Assembly (NCBI GenBank): GCA_030765065.1
Contig: CM060984.1
Location: 99,119,488 to 99,183,487, forward strand
Reading direction: 5' to 3'
DNA from: Deroplatys truncata
Taxonomy: Eukaryota > Arthropoda > Insecta > Mantodea > Mantidae
DNA: 64,000 nt
Shown: positions 35,119-46,804 of the stretch, in pieces
Numbering within the stretch: position 1 is the stretch's first letter
Layout of the letters: each line of letters starts with the position of its first letter
Translations under genes and position numbers: made by a program
Notes under the pieces: generated by a model
What the model saw: the letters and a program-made list of their open reading frames with translations, nothing else
Databases searched by the model: none
Told to the model about the DNA's origin: nothing

Positions 35119-35627
35119 TGTGCATAACATTGCGAATTTTAAAAATACGCAGATGGTGACGGATGATGTAAAAAAGAAGCAGAAAACATCGCAGCACGTT
35201 GATGTGCATGTACGAGTGAAACACAATCCTTAGCAGCTGTCTTGAGATAAAGTTGGCCGGCATGAAGACGTCTGAAATGAGAGATCTTAACCTCCACACC
35301 AAGAAGACATGTTGCCAAGAGTGAGAACTGTTTAGTTTAATGTGTTTTGCGCGCACACAGTGTTACAGCTGTATTACTCCAGCATGTTGTGACAGATAAT
35401 TATTAGAACAAAGCTGTCCTGGCCCGTGTAACAATAGACCATCCTTGTCTACAACAAACAAAACCCAACAGATGAAGTGAACACAAATTATACGCCAAGA
35501 TGTTTTCAGCAGATGCTCGCTATGATCATACGAAGCAGTGGCGGTTACCGATTCTCTCACCGTCGTGCAGTGTTCTTTCTCCGACAGAGAAACGACCAAT
35601 CTAAAAACGATTAGAATAAAATTTGCC
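35119..35627. other. No recognisable feature
   Basis: Includes minus-strand frames at 34928-35356 and 35363-35599 with no recognisable domain. The first overlaps HINE-like sequence. Confidence 0.45.
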
Positions 35628-35782
35628 CTCTCTGCCGCTTAGGTACGGAGAACCAATTAAAATTTCACTGGAAATGCGCGTTTTGAGTTCGCCTATACCG
35701 CAAAAACAGATAAGTTTAGAATAAGTTCCGTGTTCGTATCTGCCTGTGTATAGTATAACTAAAATAAATTCGACATTTTACA
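35628..35782 (-). mobile_element. HINE-like fragment, stem-loop half
   Basis: CTTAGGTACGGAGAA, AAATTTCACTGGAAATGCGC, TTGAGTTCGCC and GTATAGTATAACTAAAATAA. It meets an inverted fragment at 35783. Confidence 0.65.
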
Positions 35783-36262
35783 TTCACATGGCTTTCTCTA
35801 TCCATTCTTCAATAAACTATTATTACAATATCTTATTGTTTTATCTACTCCATGGTAATCAAGACAAACATTAGCAGAAACGGTCTTATTGCATGTTTCC
35901 TTGTAGGTGCAATGAGATTAGGGGAATACAATAGGCTTAAGCGATAGTCAAAGCTTTTAAAAGCGGGTCGCTATGTGATGACTTTCAAATTCCGTTCTCT
36001 TTTTGTATGACCATGAGAGGAAAAAACAAACAGCACTTTTCCTCATGATAAAAATATAAGTATTTGAAAATTCAAACCATTAACAAAGAATATCTCCGAA
36101 ACGTTTAACGGTACAAAAAATGTTATATGGCATAAATGGTATGCTTCAACAAGATGTACAGCTTTGTATAGTAAGATTTTATTTATCTCTTACGGTTTAC
36201 TAATTATACAACACACATTCAGAATGCAGGGGACTTAACATGCTATTCCTAGAAAATTCAAG
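35783..36262 (+). mobile_element. HINE-like fragment, CTGATG half
   Basis: From CATTCACATGGCTTTCTCTA through AAGCGATAGTCAAAGC, ATATAAGTATTTGAAAATTC and CGGTTTACTAATTATAC to GCTATTCCTAGAAAATTCAA. The stem-loop half is absent. Confidence 0.8.
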
Positions 36263-37388
36263 TTTAAACAACAGTCTATTGCCTCAGCCTCCTCTGTACA
36301 AATACGATATGTATACTATAATAGCATTGTCTAATTAAACAATTTATATTAAACCTTATCAGATATAGATATACAAATAAACGTTTATAATAATAATTTA
36401 TGGAGTGTATAACACAATAAATTATAGCGATTATAGAACGTCATTTGAATATTACATTATATCAGGTTTTTCTCTTCGTGGACTGAGTGACACCGCTTCG
36501 TTGCTTCTGCACATTCTGATATAGAGTACTCTGCCCTCTAAAGCAGTTTAAAATCAATTAAAACAATGAAACAAAGACGATTTACCACGCCATTTAGGTT
36601 TATTTTAGAAACTTACTTCAAGTTCTCGGGAATCTACTGAACGCTGCAATAGGAGTAACTATAAGGAGTCGTACAGTTGGCATAAGAAGTAGTGTATAGT
36701 CTTCATTGCGCTCCGGAAGCTTCCAGATCTCCCCAGAGACTCATTGGAGTAACATGAGGCGACCAGACCCGTAACATTTACCAAATAAATGGAAGTTGTT
36801 ACAAGCCGTCAGCCAATTTCTTCTCTGTTGAAAGCAGTGACGGAGCACCTTTTACTGGGAGCATTGGTTGGATTTCACACCACTCTCCTCCTGAAGGCTC
36901 TTCCAACTAGAGCAGGGGTCAACAAACTGTATGTCTCTTAGAGTCATTGTGGATCGAGGTCACCATGGCGCAAGCACTCACTCTATTGCTCAAGATGATA
37001 CCATCCGAGTGGCTCTCTTATTGTGAGTTTTTTTGTTATGCCAATGTTTTGTTTCCTAAAGATTTCCGCTTCCTGTGGACTGAAGTAGAAATTCCAATTA
37101 TGTGCGTCTTTCTATAAGGCAGACAACCGATAGCATTGTAGGAACAGATCCTAGCTATCAGTTCTACATGCTGGACCAAAGAATATCAATGGCGTCTCAC
37201 AACCCGGCCACTGAAGCGAAATCACCTCGACGTACTCAAACTCCTATAAATAAGGGAGCACTGTCCCGAGCCCAACTCAATCTGAACAAATCTCCATCTG
37301 CAGGAACTGAAATGTTCAGCCCGACTATTCCTAATCGCCACAAGTGTAATTGGTGCTAGGGCTCCCACCTAATACAACTGAAAGGTTC
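36263..37388. other. Unassigned sequence upstream of the RT relic
   Basis: A hAT-like CAGGGGTCAACAAACTG occurs at 36913 without a partner. The 85-codon frame at 37102-37359, rich in Ser, Pro, Asn and Thr, may be LINE sequence upstream of the RT block, but I cannot place it. Confidence 0.35.
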
Positions 37389-38283
37389 AGTGGGTTTGTG
37401 CTTATTCCTATATAAGAGAAAAGCTGTTGACAAGATTTGACATGAAGGCCTACTATACAAAATAAAAAAATCTCATTCCAAACACCTCTTTTATAATCAT
37501 CATGAGTTACCTTAACAGCCATACTTTCTCTGCTAGATCAAAACAGCGCTATCTGGAGCTGATGGCAACCATGACGGCGTACCTCAGGGAAGTATATTTG
37601 TCCATTACTATATCTCATCTATACAGCAGAGTTTCTATCTCAAAATAAATTAAACATTATACATTTCTCTGTTGATGTTGCTATTTTAAACAAAGGAATT
37701 TGTGAGTCTACAGCTTGACAACTCAAATCACTTTTGTATGTTATTAGTACTTGTTGCGGAAAATGTGGAGTTGTGACGAATGCTTTAAGATCAAGAGTTA
37801 GTACACGAAGACCGTTACCCATATTTATGTCTGTAGAAAGAATACCTCTTCAGATCCTATTTAATGCTGTATAAGAGATTCATTTGGCAGTTTTACATTA
37901 GCCGTCTGATTAAGATAATGAGATAACATATTCGAAAGCTAAAACACGTCATGTCAAAGAAAGCACTATTAGCTCTCATGTGGCAATACAGCTGCTCAAT
38001 ATAGTGATCTGCTTCTCCATCACCAATTAAAAGAATTCAAATTCTACAAAAACCATGTCTTCGAATTATTACTGATGTTCCATGGTATGCCAGAAAAAAT
38101 ACCCTTCATGATAGTTAAATATATCATTGTTTAATACAATCATCAACAACGGCTATACCACATTTATAATTATTTTTTCTTCACTTTAATCCACTGCTTC
38201 TAGAAATTCCGGAAGATATTCTTCTTGTTCCAGGCGAAAGAAGACTTAAGAGGAAACATAATACTATGAAAACATAGATGTAA
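37389..38283 (+). mobile_element. Jockey-like LINE reverse transcriptase relic
   Basis: With frame changes the plus strand reads KAVDKI*HEGLLYKIKK (37421), GVPQGS (37578), FSVDVAIL (37669, normally FADDVAIL, one catalytic Asp lost), LQKPCLRIITDVPWYARKNT (38045) and NPLLLEIPEDILLVPGERRL then KRKH near 38240. A stop follows. These are the palm motifs and ORF2 C-terminus of jockey-clade elements in the right order and spacing. Confidence 0.85.
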
Positions 38284-38445
38284 GTGTAATGAAAATATTC
38301 ACAACTTTGCTTCATTAAAAATTTAATGTTTTTATAAGTTGTTTGTGTTACACGTTTATTTTAATTCATTGTTCCCATGTTCATATTCTATCCATTTCAG
38401 TACAACTATAGTGTACAATTAGGTAAAGTAAAGTTTTCTGTTAAA

Positions 38446-38666
38446 GCAACCTGGTGTGTTGCGTTCATATGACTTTCCCTACTCACTTCTCTACAAGCTA
38501 TTCTTACAAAGCCTTAAAATTTATATACTTCTTGTTAATCCAGATGAATTTATAATTCATATTTACACATTTCATGCAGGATACAGTAGGTAAAGCGGTA
38601 GTCAGATTTTTAGAGAGCGTATTGCTATGTGATGGTTTAGAAATCCCATGCTTTTAGCATGACCAC
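38446..38666 (+). mobile_element. HINE-like fragment, CTGATG end
   Basis: GGTGTGTTGCGTTCATATGA, CTTTCCCTACTCACTTC, TAAAGCGGTAGTCAG and GCATGACCACG. The next copy begins within a few bases, giving a direct partial tandem. Confidence 0.8.
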
Positions 38667-38672
38667 GAAAAA

Positions 38673-39521
38673 AATCTGATGTGTTTACACTCATATGACT
38701 TTCTCTACTCTTGTACAAACTATTTTTACAAACACTTATTCTCCATATGCTTCATGTTAATCGAGGGTTAATCTCATTGCTAGTTTTCTTGTACGTGCAA
38801 GGGGAATACGGTAGACTTTAAGCGATAGTCAAATCATTTAAGAGCTGGTTGCTATGTGGCGCATTTCATTCTCTTTGTATGTCCAGGACATAAAAAAATG
38901 AATAACGAATTCCCATTTGAGAAAATAAGTATTGAAAAATTTAAGGGAATAACAAGCAATATCTCTAAAATGATTCACTCAACAAAAAAATATATATGAC
39001 ATAAATTGTGTGTTTTAACGCGATCTACAGTTTTTGCGTAGTAAAATTTTCTCTATCTCTTATGGTATACCAGTTATGCAAAAGTCGTTCACAATGAAGA
39101 ATACTTTTGGAGACATTCCCAGAAAATTCGAGATATACATTTCATTTGTCATGAAAATATCTTAAACATATGATATTTTAATCAAAATCGTTATAGTCAT
39201 TTTTGAGAAAATTAAAATTTTCGAAAAATATTCCATGTAAAGGGTAATCTGGGGTGGGGGAATTTTCTTAAAAACCTTCGTGTCGCACTTCTGGAAGATA
39301 CTGAACCTAAATACCAAGTTTGGTGTTTATCCGACTGTTCGTTTCTGAGTTATGCTGTTCACAGACACACACACACAGACACACACATGGACATGTTTCC
39401 AAAAATGCTTTTTTTGGATTCAGGGGATCTCATAACATGTATTTCCGGTGACATCTCGGTATCGAATTTTTGGGTGGAATACTACATTACTTCCCCTGCT
39501 TACTATACGTAGTACAGAAAG
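38673..39521 (+). mobile_element. HINE-like element, full length
   Basis: Begins TCTGATGTGTTTACACTCAT, CTTTCTCTACTC at 38701, AAGCGATAGTCAAAT, GGCGCATTTCATTCTC, ATCGTTATAGTCATTTTTGA, CA core (CACACACACACAGACACACA), GGTATCGAATTTTTGGGTGG, and the stem-loop TTACTATACGTAGTA followed by CAGAAAGTT. A good representative copy (~850 bp). Confidence 0.9.
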
Positions 39522-39544
39522 TTAAAACAAAAAAACAAAAAAAC

Positions 39545-39678
39545 GAATAGGGACTGTCCAGTTGAGAAAAGTATATAACTGCTTGAAAATTCAAACCAAT
39601 AACAAAGAATATCTTGCATATCTTTAACGCCACAAAAACATGTTTGAAATAAATTGTGCATTTTATCGGAATCTGGCT
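39545..39678 (+). mobile_element. HINE-like fragment, mid body
   Basis: AATAGGGACTGTCCAGTTGA, GCTTGAAAATTCAAACCAAT, ACAAAGAATATCTTGC and ATCGGAATCTGGC. It ends where a copy in the opposite orientation starts. Confidence 0.7.
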
Positions 39679-39680
39679 TT

Positions 39681-40533
39681 TTACTTTCTCTACTACGTAT
39701 TGTAAGTAGGGGAAGTATTGTATTCAACCCAAAAACTCAATACCAAGATTTCACCGGAAATACATGTTTTAAGGTCCCTTGAAACCAAATAAAGCATTTT
39801 TAAAACATGTGTGTCTGTCTGTGTGTGTGTGTGTGTGAACAGCATAACTCAAAAACGAAAAGCTAGATAAATACCAAACTTGGAATTTAGATTCAATATC
39901 TTCCAAAAATGCGACACAAAGATTTTCAACAAAGTCCCCCACCCCAAACCACCCTTTACATGGAACATTTTTCGAAATTTTTTATTTTCTCTAAAATAGC
40001 TCTAACGATTGTGATTAAAATACCATATATTAAAGATGTTTACATGACAAATAAAGCGTATATTTTGAATTTTCGGGGAATAGCCTATCCTCTTCATTCG
40101 GAAGGAATTTTGTATAATCTTCTATAACTGGTAAACGTTAAGCGATAGACGAAAATGTACTACACAAAAAAGTAGATCTCTTAGAAACACACAATTTAGT
40201 GAAAGTAAGTTTTCTTGTGGCATAGGCCATTTCTGAGATATCCGTTGTTAATAGTTCGAGTTGTTCATTTCTTGGTCATTCTCTTCGGGTCTCTTCGACA
40301 TTCGTTTCTCGCGATTGCATGGAAGTATGGAATTCTAAGGCCAGCAAATAGCGCCCTGTCCTTAAACATTTCCCAGTCCTGTTCCCTTCGTATCTGCAAC
40401 GAAATGTGAAATGTAGCTGTTTCTGGAAACATTTATTTGGATTAAAATGTAGTAGATAGAAAAATAAGCTTAAGTAAGAATAATCTGTACCTGGGTAGAG
40501 AAGATCATATGAATGTACCACATCAGATTTTTT
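39681..40533 (-). mobile_element. HINE-like element, full length
   Basis: Stem-loop end TTTCTCTACTACGTATTGTA, CCAAGATTTCACCGGAAATA, core GTGTGTCTGTCTGTGTGTG, AAGCGATAGACGAAAATGTA, and the end TGTACCACATCAGATT. Boundaries match the 38673 copy. Confidence 0.9.
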
Positions 40534-40536
40534 GTG

Positions 40537-40980
40537 TAGTAAGATTGTTTCTATCTCCTATGGTTTAGCAGTTATACAAAAGTTCATTCAGAATGAAGAG
40601 GATTTCATAGGCCGTTCACAGAAAATTCAAGGTATAGATTTGTTTTTCATGCAAAAATCTTAAACCTACTATATTTTATTCCAAATCTTTAGGGACATTT
40701 TTGAAAAAATAAAGAACTATTTTCTATGTAAGGGGTATTTTGAGGTGGATGGATTTTCTTGAAAATCTTCGTGTCGCATCCTTGGAAGATGCTGAACTTA
40801 ATACCAAGTTTGGCATTTAACCGACTTTCCGGTTTTGAATTACGCTGCTCTAAGACAGACAACCACACCTTTTCTAAAAATGTTTTTGTTTTATTCAAGG
40901 GCGCCTCAAAAAGTATACATCTGGTGAAGTTTCGGTATCAGCTTTTCGATACATGATGTGGGTAGTTAGTAGAGAAAGTA
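40537..40980 (+). mobile_element. HINE-like fragment, stem-loop half
   Basis: Starts mid-body at TTTGTGTAGTAAGATTGTTT directly after the end of the preceding inverted copy. It passes a shrunken core (AGACAGACAACCACACC) and ends GTAGTTAGTAGAGAAAGTAA. Confidence 0.85.
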
Positions 40981-41176
40981 AAAATCCTCTCCTGGAACCA
41001 GAGATCTCTTCGGTATACTGGCAGGTTGCGTCTGTGTGATTCCGGATTCTGCAAATCGCTGATCTGGAGCAATAAGTTAATATCACAATAGCATATAGTA
41101 ATATAATAGTCAAACTTTGCCATTAGATTTATGTTGATTGCGGTGTCAAGAAAGCCATTATCAGACAAACTGCAAA

Positions 41177-41241
<65 letters not shown>

Positions 41242-43028
41242 AAATAAAAATTAGTGAACTAAAGTCACAGTTGTAAGAAGAAAAATTTAATTTTTTAATG
41301 GCAACCTACAATTACGGTCAATTTTTTTGTTTGTTAGCGAGATTTCGATAAACTGAATATTTAAAACGTTACCATTTTTTGTTACTATTATTTGAAAATG
41401 TAAACCAGCTGTCACGGGAAATAGTTTACTTTCGACTGTATAGCACGCATAAGGAACAGACACAAGCTGTTAAACCTTTTACTTAGGTTTAGTTTTCGTT
41501 AACATACTTAAAAAAAAAAAAGTTTATTGCGGGTTTTATAAACATCACATTACTTCTAAGTTCCACGAGAAAAGGAAAGACAGGTGATAATGACCATGGA
41601 AGGAAGAGGGGGAAAAGAATACGGTTTGGAGGGTTGAAGAGTAAAAGAAGATAGAGGGAGAAGGAAAGAATTTTCGATTTAACTCAATAACACGGTAGAC
41701 CTGCGGATTCTCTTAATATCAAATAAAACTAAAAACTACCTATCTCGGCAAAACATGTTTATTCATGATTGTGCTGTTGTAGAAAGAATGATATTCTGCA
41801 ATCCTTCTTGTTCATCGAAAATAAGTCTTAAGACTATTTTATTTCGCTAAAGAAAAAGCATCTTCATGATATGTAAATATGCTTCAGCAGTAGCATGCAC
41901 ATCGCTGCACACAACGGACTAACTCGGTTGACGCATCTACTCGTAACAACTCTAAATGTATGTGACAGCGTAATGCAGTTTGTGAATAAATATATACATT
42001 CGTTTAGGAACTTACCACCGTTTCACTTATGAATGCTAAAAGCACAAACCGCCACTGAAGACTAATTACGGGACGCAATCACGTAACACATGTCACGTAA
42101 TGCGAGAGTGAGGGAGTCAAGAGTGCCAGGAAACAAGACATGATAAAAACAACTGACACATACATGTTTACTAACACATTGCTTACAAGTGACACATAAA
42201 AATACTGAAAATTTGTTCTACATAACGTTATGAGTTGTGCACATTAATTGCCTCTTCGGTTTTTGAAACGTCCCTTTGTTCACCCCTGTCGCACCGATTG
42301 CTGATGTAATAGGAAAACGCCAGAACTGGTTCAAATTCGTCTTGTAAATATTTGCAGATAGGTTTAAATTTTGTTTGTCGACTTTAACCGTTTCATCCAT
42401 CCCACCGCTGACACCAAATAAACCCCGTGGAGAGCAGTTTTTACCTTTTAGAGCTGTTGATACGCTCCTTTGTAACGCCACATTCTTGGTTCACTCAGCT
42501 GTAGAGTCAACTGACGCTTGAACGGTACATTAACACAAAGAAATAAGGAGAGACGGAAAAACAACTGCCAACAGCTGTACACATTCTCTCATTCAGAATA
42601 CGTTTTCTACTTTGCTTGACTAAGAACACGATTTCAGATATAACACAGGATTTTGTAGGAATTATTTCGGAAGAAAAAAAACTGATGCATCACACTCATA
42701 CCCCATTAAAATTTCACATAAACCTTATATATTATATAATTAATATAAAACGTAATTCTTCTATACGGGTTATGTTACCACAGTAAATCTTTTTGATATA
42801 ACAAATCTCAAACTAACAGCATGTTTTTGGTTGCATGCACAACGAAAACAAAAGCTAAATGCTCGCATATCGTGTAAGTCAAGCTTTTGTTATTAATGAA
42901 GCCAAGGTAAAAAATAGAAGAATCGCATATTTTGTAAGATGCTTAATAGATGCCGCATGACAGCTCAACCTGGAAAAATCTAAAGATGTAACAAAGAATA
43001 TTTCTAAAACCGCTAATGGTACACAAAA
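40981..43028. other. Unassigned; (AT)n at 41179-41240
   Basis: A ~60 bp pure AT microsatellite lies at 41179-41240. The rest is AT-rich without recognised repeats. The minus-strand 87-codon frame at 42218-42481 has no domain I know. Confidence 0.5.
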
Positions 43029-44126
43029 ATATTCTGATGCATTGCATTCACATAACTTTCTCTGCTCACTCTTGCTCTCTTATGTTCTTCTTCCTACTTC
43101 CTTGTAACCGAGCTAAACGTTTGCAAAAATGGTTTTGTTATACATTTCGTAGTAGATAAGGGGGATACAGGAGGGATACTTAGATCTTTAAATGACGGGT
43201 GTCTATATGCTGGTTTAAAAACTCCATTCCTTGTATGACCACCACAAACAAATGAATGGTGATTTAGTACTTTAAAAAATATAAAGTATTTTAAATTTTT
43301 AATAAATAACGACGAATATCTCGAAAGTGCTCTAAACATTGGCATACATTCTGTATTTTAACGAAATCTACATTTGGTCGTCCTTTGTGGTCTAGGGGTA
43401 CCATGCTAGGCCCTGGTCGTGGGTTCAAAGGGGGCGATGGATATTTTCGGGCGTAAAATTCCTTAGCATGGCTTCCTTCGGAAGGAAAGTAAAGCCGGTT
43501 GTCCCGTGTCGTACATTTTCGGCATGGAAAAGAACTCAAGCCTGATAAAGAGGCCTCTGGGCAACATTTTCGGTCTTTCACGCCCAATATAGAATGGGAC
43601 ATTAAGGACCATAGCGGTTGAAGAACATCCATAAATAGAAGTCAATTTCATTTTATTTAGATTTGTGTGTTTTAAGTTTTGTCTATCTCTAAAGGTTTAC
43701 GAGTTATACAGAATTAAGTAAAATATCTTCAGAATAAAGAGCACTTTACGGACAATTCTCAGAAAATTCAAACTATAAATTCTGTTGGTCATGCTACTAT
43801 CTTAAACATACGGTACTTTAATCAAAATCGTTAGTCATTTTTGAGAAAATCAAAAATAACGAAAAGTTATCCATGTAAAGCATAGTTCTGGGTGGGGGTT
43901 TCCCTTTAAAATATTTTCGCATCCTCAGAAGCTGCTGAAATTAAATACGAGTACCACGTTTAGTTTTTAACCGGAATTTCATTTTGACTTATGCTGTCCA
44001 AAGCACACACAGACTTTGCGTGGGAGGGTTCTGGGATCTCAAAATGTGCATTTACGTTAAAACTGTATACAGATTGTTTGTGTGGAATGCAATACTTCTA
44101 CCCACTATGCATAAGTTTTAGAATGA
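43029..44126 (+). mobile_element. HINE-like element with nested SINE
   Basis: Begins TTCTGATGCATTGCATTCAC with CTTTCTCTGCTC and runs to ACGAAATCTACATTTG. After the SINE it resumes at ATTTGTGTGTTTTAAG and runs to TGGAATGCAATACTTCTACC, CACTATGCATAAG. The terminal stem is weak. Older than the 38673-type copies. Confidence 0.85.
43379..43664 (+). mobile_element. SINE family B, copy 6
   Basis: The head reads CGTCCTTTGTGGTCTAGGGG, then TACCATGCTAGG and a damaged B box (GTGGGTTCAAAGGGGG). The full body follows, with an A/T-rich tail (TTTCATTTTATTTA). ATTTG is repeated at both edges as a short target duplication in the host HINE-like copy. Confidence 0.88.
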
Positions 44127-44429
44127 AAATGCACGCTTGCAGCGCCGGATGAGACACTTATGTGGTAATAAAGTTCTTATATTCTCGAGTACAATGAGAT
44201 TTAGCGCAACACATATTTCAGACCTTTATCATTTCTCTTATTGAAGTTTGTCATCAGCTGTTTTTGTAGCTTGGATTTATCTTCAAATTCTATGCTTAAA
44301 AGAAGAAACAAACAAAGAAATAAATAATTAAATATAATTAAATAAATGGTAATCCTAGCGCACCTAACAAGTGTGTCCAAAGTATGTGCAAGAGTACAAA
44401 TACAACTGACTAATATTAACAAATACATT

Positions 44430-44495
44430 GATACAGTTTACTGAAATAAATACAGTTCTTAGACATGGTTGCCCATTATCACCAGTGCTTTTTAA
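44430..44495 (+). mobile_element. LINE RT motif fragment, left of the inverted-repeat element
   Basis: Plus strand reads INTVLRHGCPLSPVLFNSDF, the RT motif usually GLRQGCPLSPVLFNIY. It stops where the inverted-repeat element begins. A C-terminal LINE piece of the same strand resumes at 46280. Confidence 0.75.
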
Positions 44496-46250
44496 TAGTG
44501 ATTTTCCTTCACACTGTAGTTCATTGTACGGCTTCTCACGTGCCTGCTGCCGCAGCACGGACTCCCGCCGAAACAGTTCTAATAAACCCGCAGCCTCCTC
44601 ACATTCTCATAGTTACAGTTATAATGACAATAAGCAATATCTTTTCATAAGAGATGCTGGAAATATTCGTCTCTATCCACACATTCATGGTGTTTTCTCA
44701 GGAAATTTTCATTGCCACTCGAGAATTCAATATGCGAAATTGAGTGAATTTCTCGCTTGGTATTTTCTTTTAGTTCTTATAATGTATGGAGGTTTGTTGC
44801 ATACATCTTAGTTTTCATCAGTCAGGCTAAATTTCTGTATTGGATTTTGCGAAATGATAGATGAAATGACCCACGTTTAACATTCTTCTTCTGTGGCGAA
44901 GCATGGTTCCATTTATAAAGCTATGATTCGTCACAAAATAACAGATTTTGGAGTACAGAAAAAACCCGATTTTATACACGAGATTCTCTTGCATGACGCG
45001 AAGGTTAGCACTAATATATTTAGTAACAATGTAGGAATGACTTATACCATTTTTTGAACAGCTGACCATCTTTAAATGTCAGTCTGGTTTTTTCCAATAT
45101 GATGAGTCATTAAATTTAAATCAGGAATTTTTTGAAGACGGGTAGTTAGTAAAGAATTGTGGCCCCCCACAATTCGCTTATTTAAATGTATGTGATTTTT
45201 ATCTATAGGGGAACTTTAAAAATAAGGTGTATGCAACAAACTCCAAACATTTTAAGAACTAAAAGAAAACATCAGGCGAGAAATTCATTCAATTTTGGAT
45301 ATTGAACTCTCCAGTTGAAACGTGCTCTTTTGACCCAAGAGGAAGTGGATGAAATTAGGAATGATGGCAGATTGCTACTTTAAAATATATTCCATAAGTT
45401 AATTAACAAGCCGAATTTCTTCTATTTAATAAACTCACACTTCAATAATGTACATAATTACAATTTACAAAACCCTTATTCGTTCACCATTCTTTACATT
45501 CTTTACGGCTTCGATGCTTTAAATTAAATTACAATAATTACAGAATTGCTTCCTGCTCTCACATTTACCGATATATTTCTAAGCTAACAGCAATAAGTCT
45601 ATAGTTCAGACGATCAATCTTTTCCCAGTGAAGAATTACTAAAGAGAATTTTGAATACGTTAAGCCAAAAAATGAATTTAGAAATACCGTCCAGAATGCC
45701 TTCTATCTAAACGTTGTCCTGTTGTTTTCCTCGTAACCTAGCTCGCCGTCGAAGAAAGACTGCTCCGTCTTGTAGACAGGACGTTGAAGAAAGCTGGAAC
45801 TGACTGGCGCCTGCGCAGTCGACAACGACAATCACCTGACGTACTGCGTGACTCAAAATAACTGCGCCCTTTCTTTTTGTTATTGCCGTCTGCTTGAGAA
45901 CCACTACCATAGTCGTTTCACTTCTGTTCCCGTACATGTCAGCCTTCCTTTGGTACAGCCCAGTAGCCTAAAGTAGATTTCTCCGGGGAGGGTCAATTTG
46001 GCACACAGTGTAAATGAAAACTTCCTTAGAAGATGCCAGAAATATGAGAATACAGGACAACATTTCCAACATCTCTTATGATAAGGTATTATATGTGCTT
46101 GTTATCATTGTAAATGTAACTGTAAAAATAAGAACCTGAGGCAGTTGCGGGGATATTATAACTGTTTCGGCTGGAGTACCAGCTGCAGCGGCCGGAGCGC
46201 GAGCAGCCGTGCGGTGGCCACAGTGCGAAAGAAAAGCCCTGTAGCATGGA
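44496..46250. mobile_element. Element with long terminal inverted repeats
   Basis: The left arm 44496-44815 is the reverse complement of 45215-45311 plus 46010-46250. Examples are GCCGAAACAGTTCTAATAAA against 46170 reversed GCCGAAACAGTTATAATATC, and TCTTTTAGTTCTTATAATGT against reversed TCTTTTAGTTCTTAAAATGT. The arms enclose a ~400 bp loop, and the right arm is split by a solo LTR. Both ends lie in LINE sequence. I found no convincing target duplication or transposase, so class is unknown (foldback or hAT-like). Confidence 0.8.
45316..46005 (-). mobile_element. Solo LTR in the inverted-repeat element
   Basis: A 690 bp block, TG...CA on both strands, is flanked by CAGT at 45312-45315 and 46006-46009. 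Removing it plus one CAGT rejoins the right arm so that it matches the intact left arm (TTTTCATTGCCACTCGAGAA). The minus strand starts TGTGCCAAATTGACC and ends CGTTTCA. No internal retroviral-type genes are present, so it is a recombination remnant. Confidence 0.88.
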
Positions 46251-46279
46251 TAAAGGGAGAAACACAAAATTAGAGAACT

Positions 46280-46440
46280 AAATGTTTATATTTTGAGAGA
46301 AAATTATTGTAGAAAATAGAAATAATTGTAAGGAACATTTGCTGAGAATGGAAAACTCAAGAATACTAAGAAAGATGTTAGACTATAACCCAAAAAGGAA
46401 AAGAAGAGTTGAACATCCATATCAGAGATGGAGAAACTAG
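46280..46440 (+). mobile_element. LINE ORF2 C-terminal fragment
   Basis: Reads LRMENSRILRKMLDYNPKRK then RRVEHPYQRWRN, followed by a stop. This is the typical GHV.RM...RIP.K...GRP..RW.D ending of many LINE ORF2 proteins. It lies on the same strand as the RT piece at 44430-44495, so the inverted-repeat element probably sits in one LINE whose middle has been lost. Confidence 0.75.
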
Positions 46441-46804
46441 GTTTTTCTTCAAGATGACGGAGCAGTTCAGTGATGGAGTAAACCGTGACGTTGATGATGA
46501 ACAAGGTGATATAAGTATAATGTATACAATTAAAATATGAAAGTGCTCTTGGTAAAAAAAATGTACAACAACAAAAATCTTATGTGTTCTATTCACATCA
46601 CTTTCTCTACACTCTATCGTTTATTAATGGGTATAATTATTCTTAAGAAAGTATATTTTCCTATCTATTTCATTTTAATCGAGATAAATATTTCCGGAAA
46701 TAGCTGCATTACACACTTCATTATAGATACAAAGGGAATAGAAATATTTTAGAACTTGACGCTATACGCTGATCTTAAAATTCCATACTGTTTTCATGAC
46801 ATCG

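Noticed and set aside
36913..36960. hAT end (CAGGGGTCAACAAACTG)
   Set aside because: Same reason: no partner end visible.
41179..41240. Replication origin or structured AT element
   Set aside because: A pure AT microsatellite with nothing else supporting a function.
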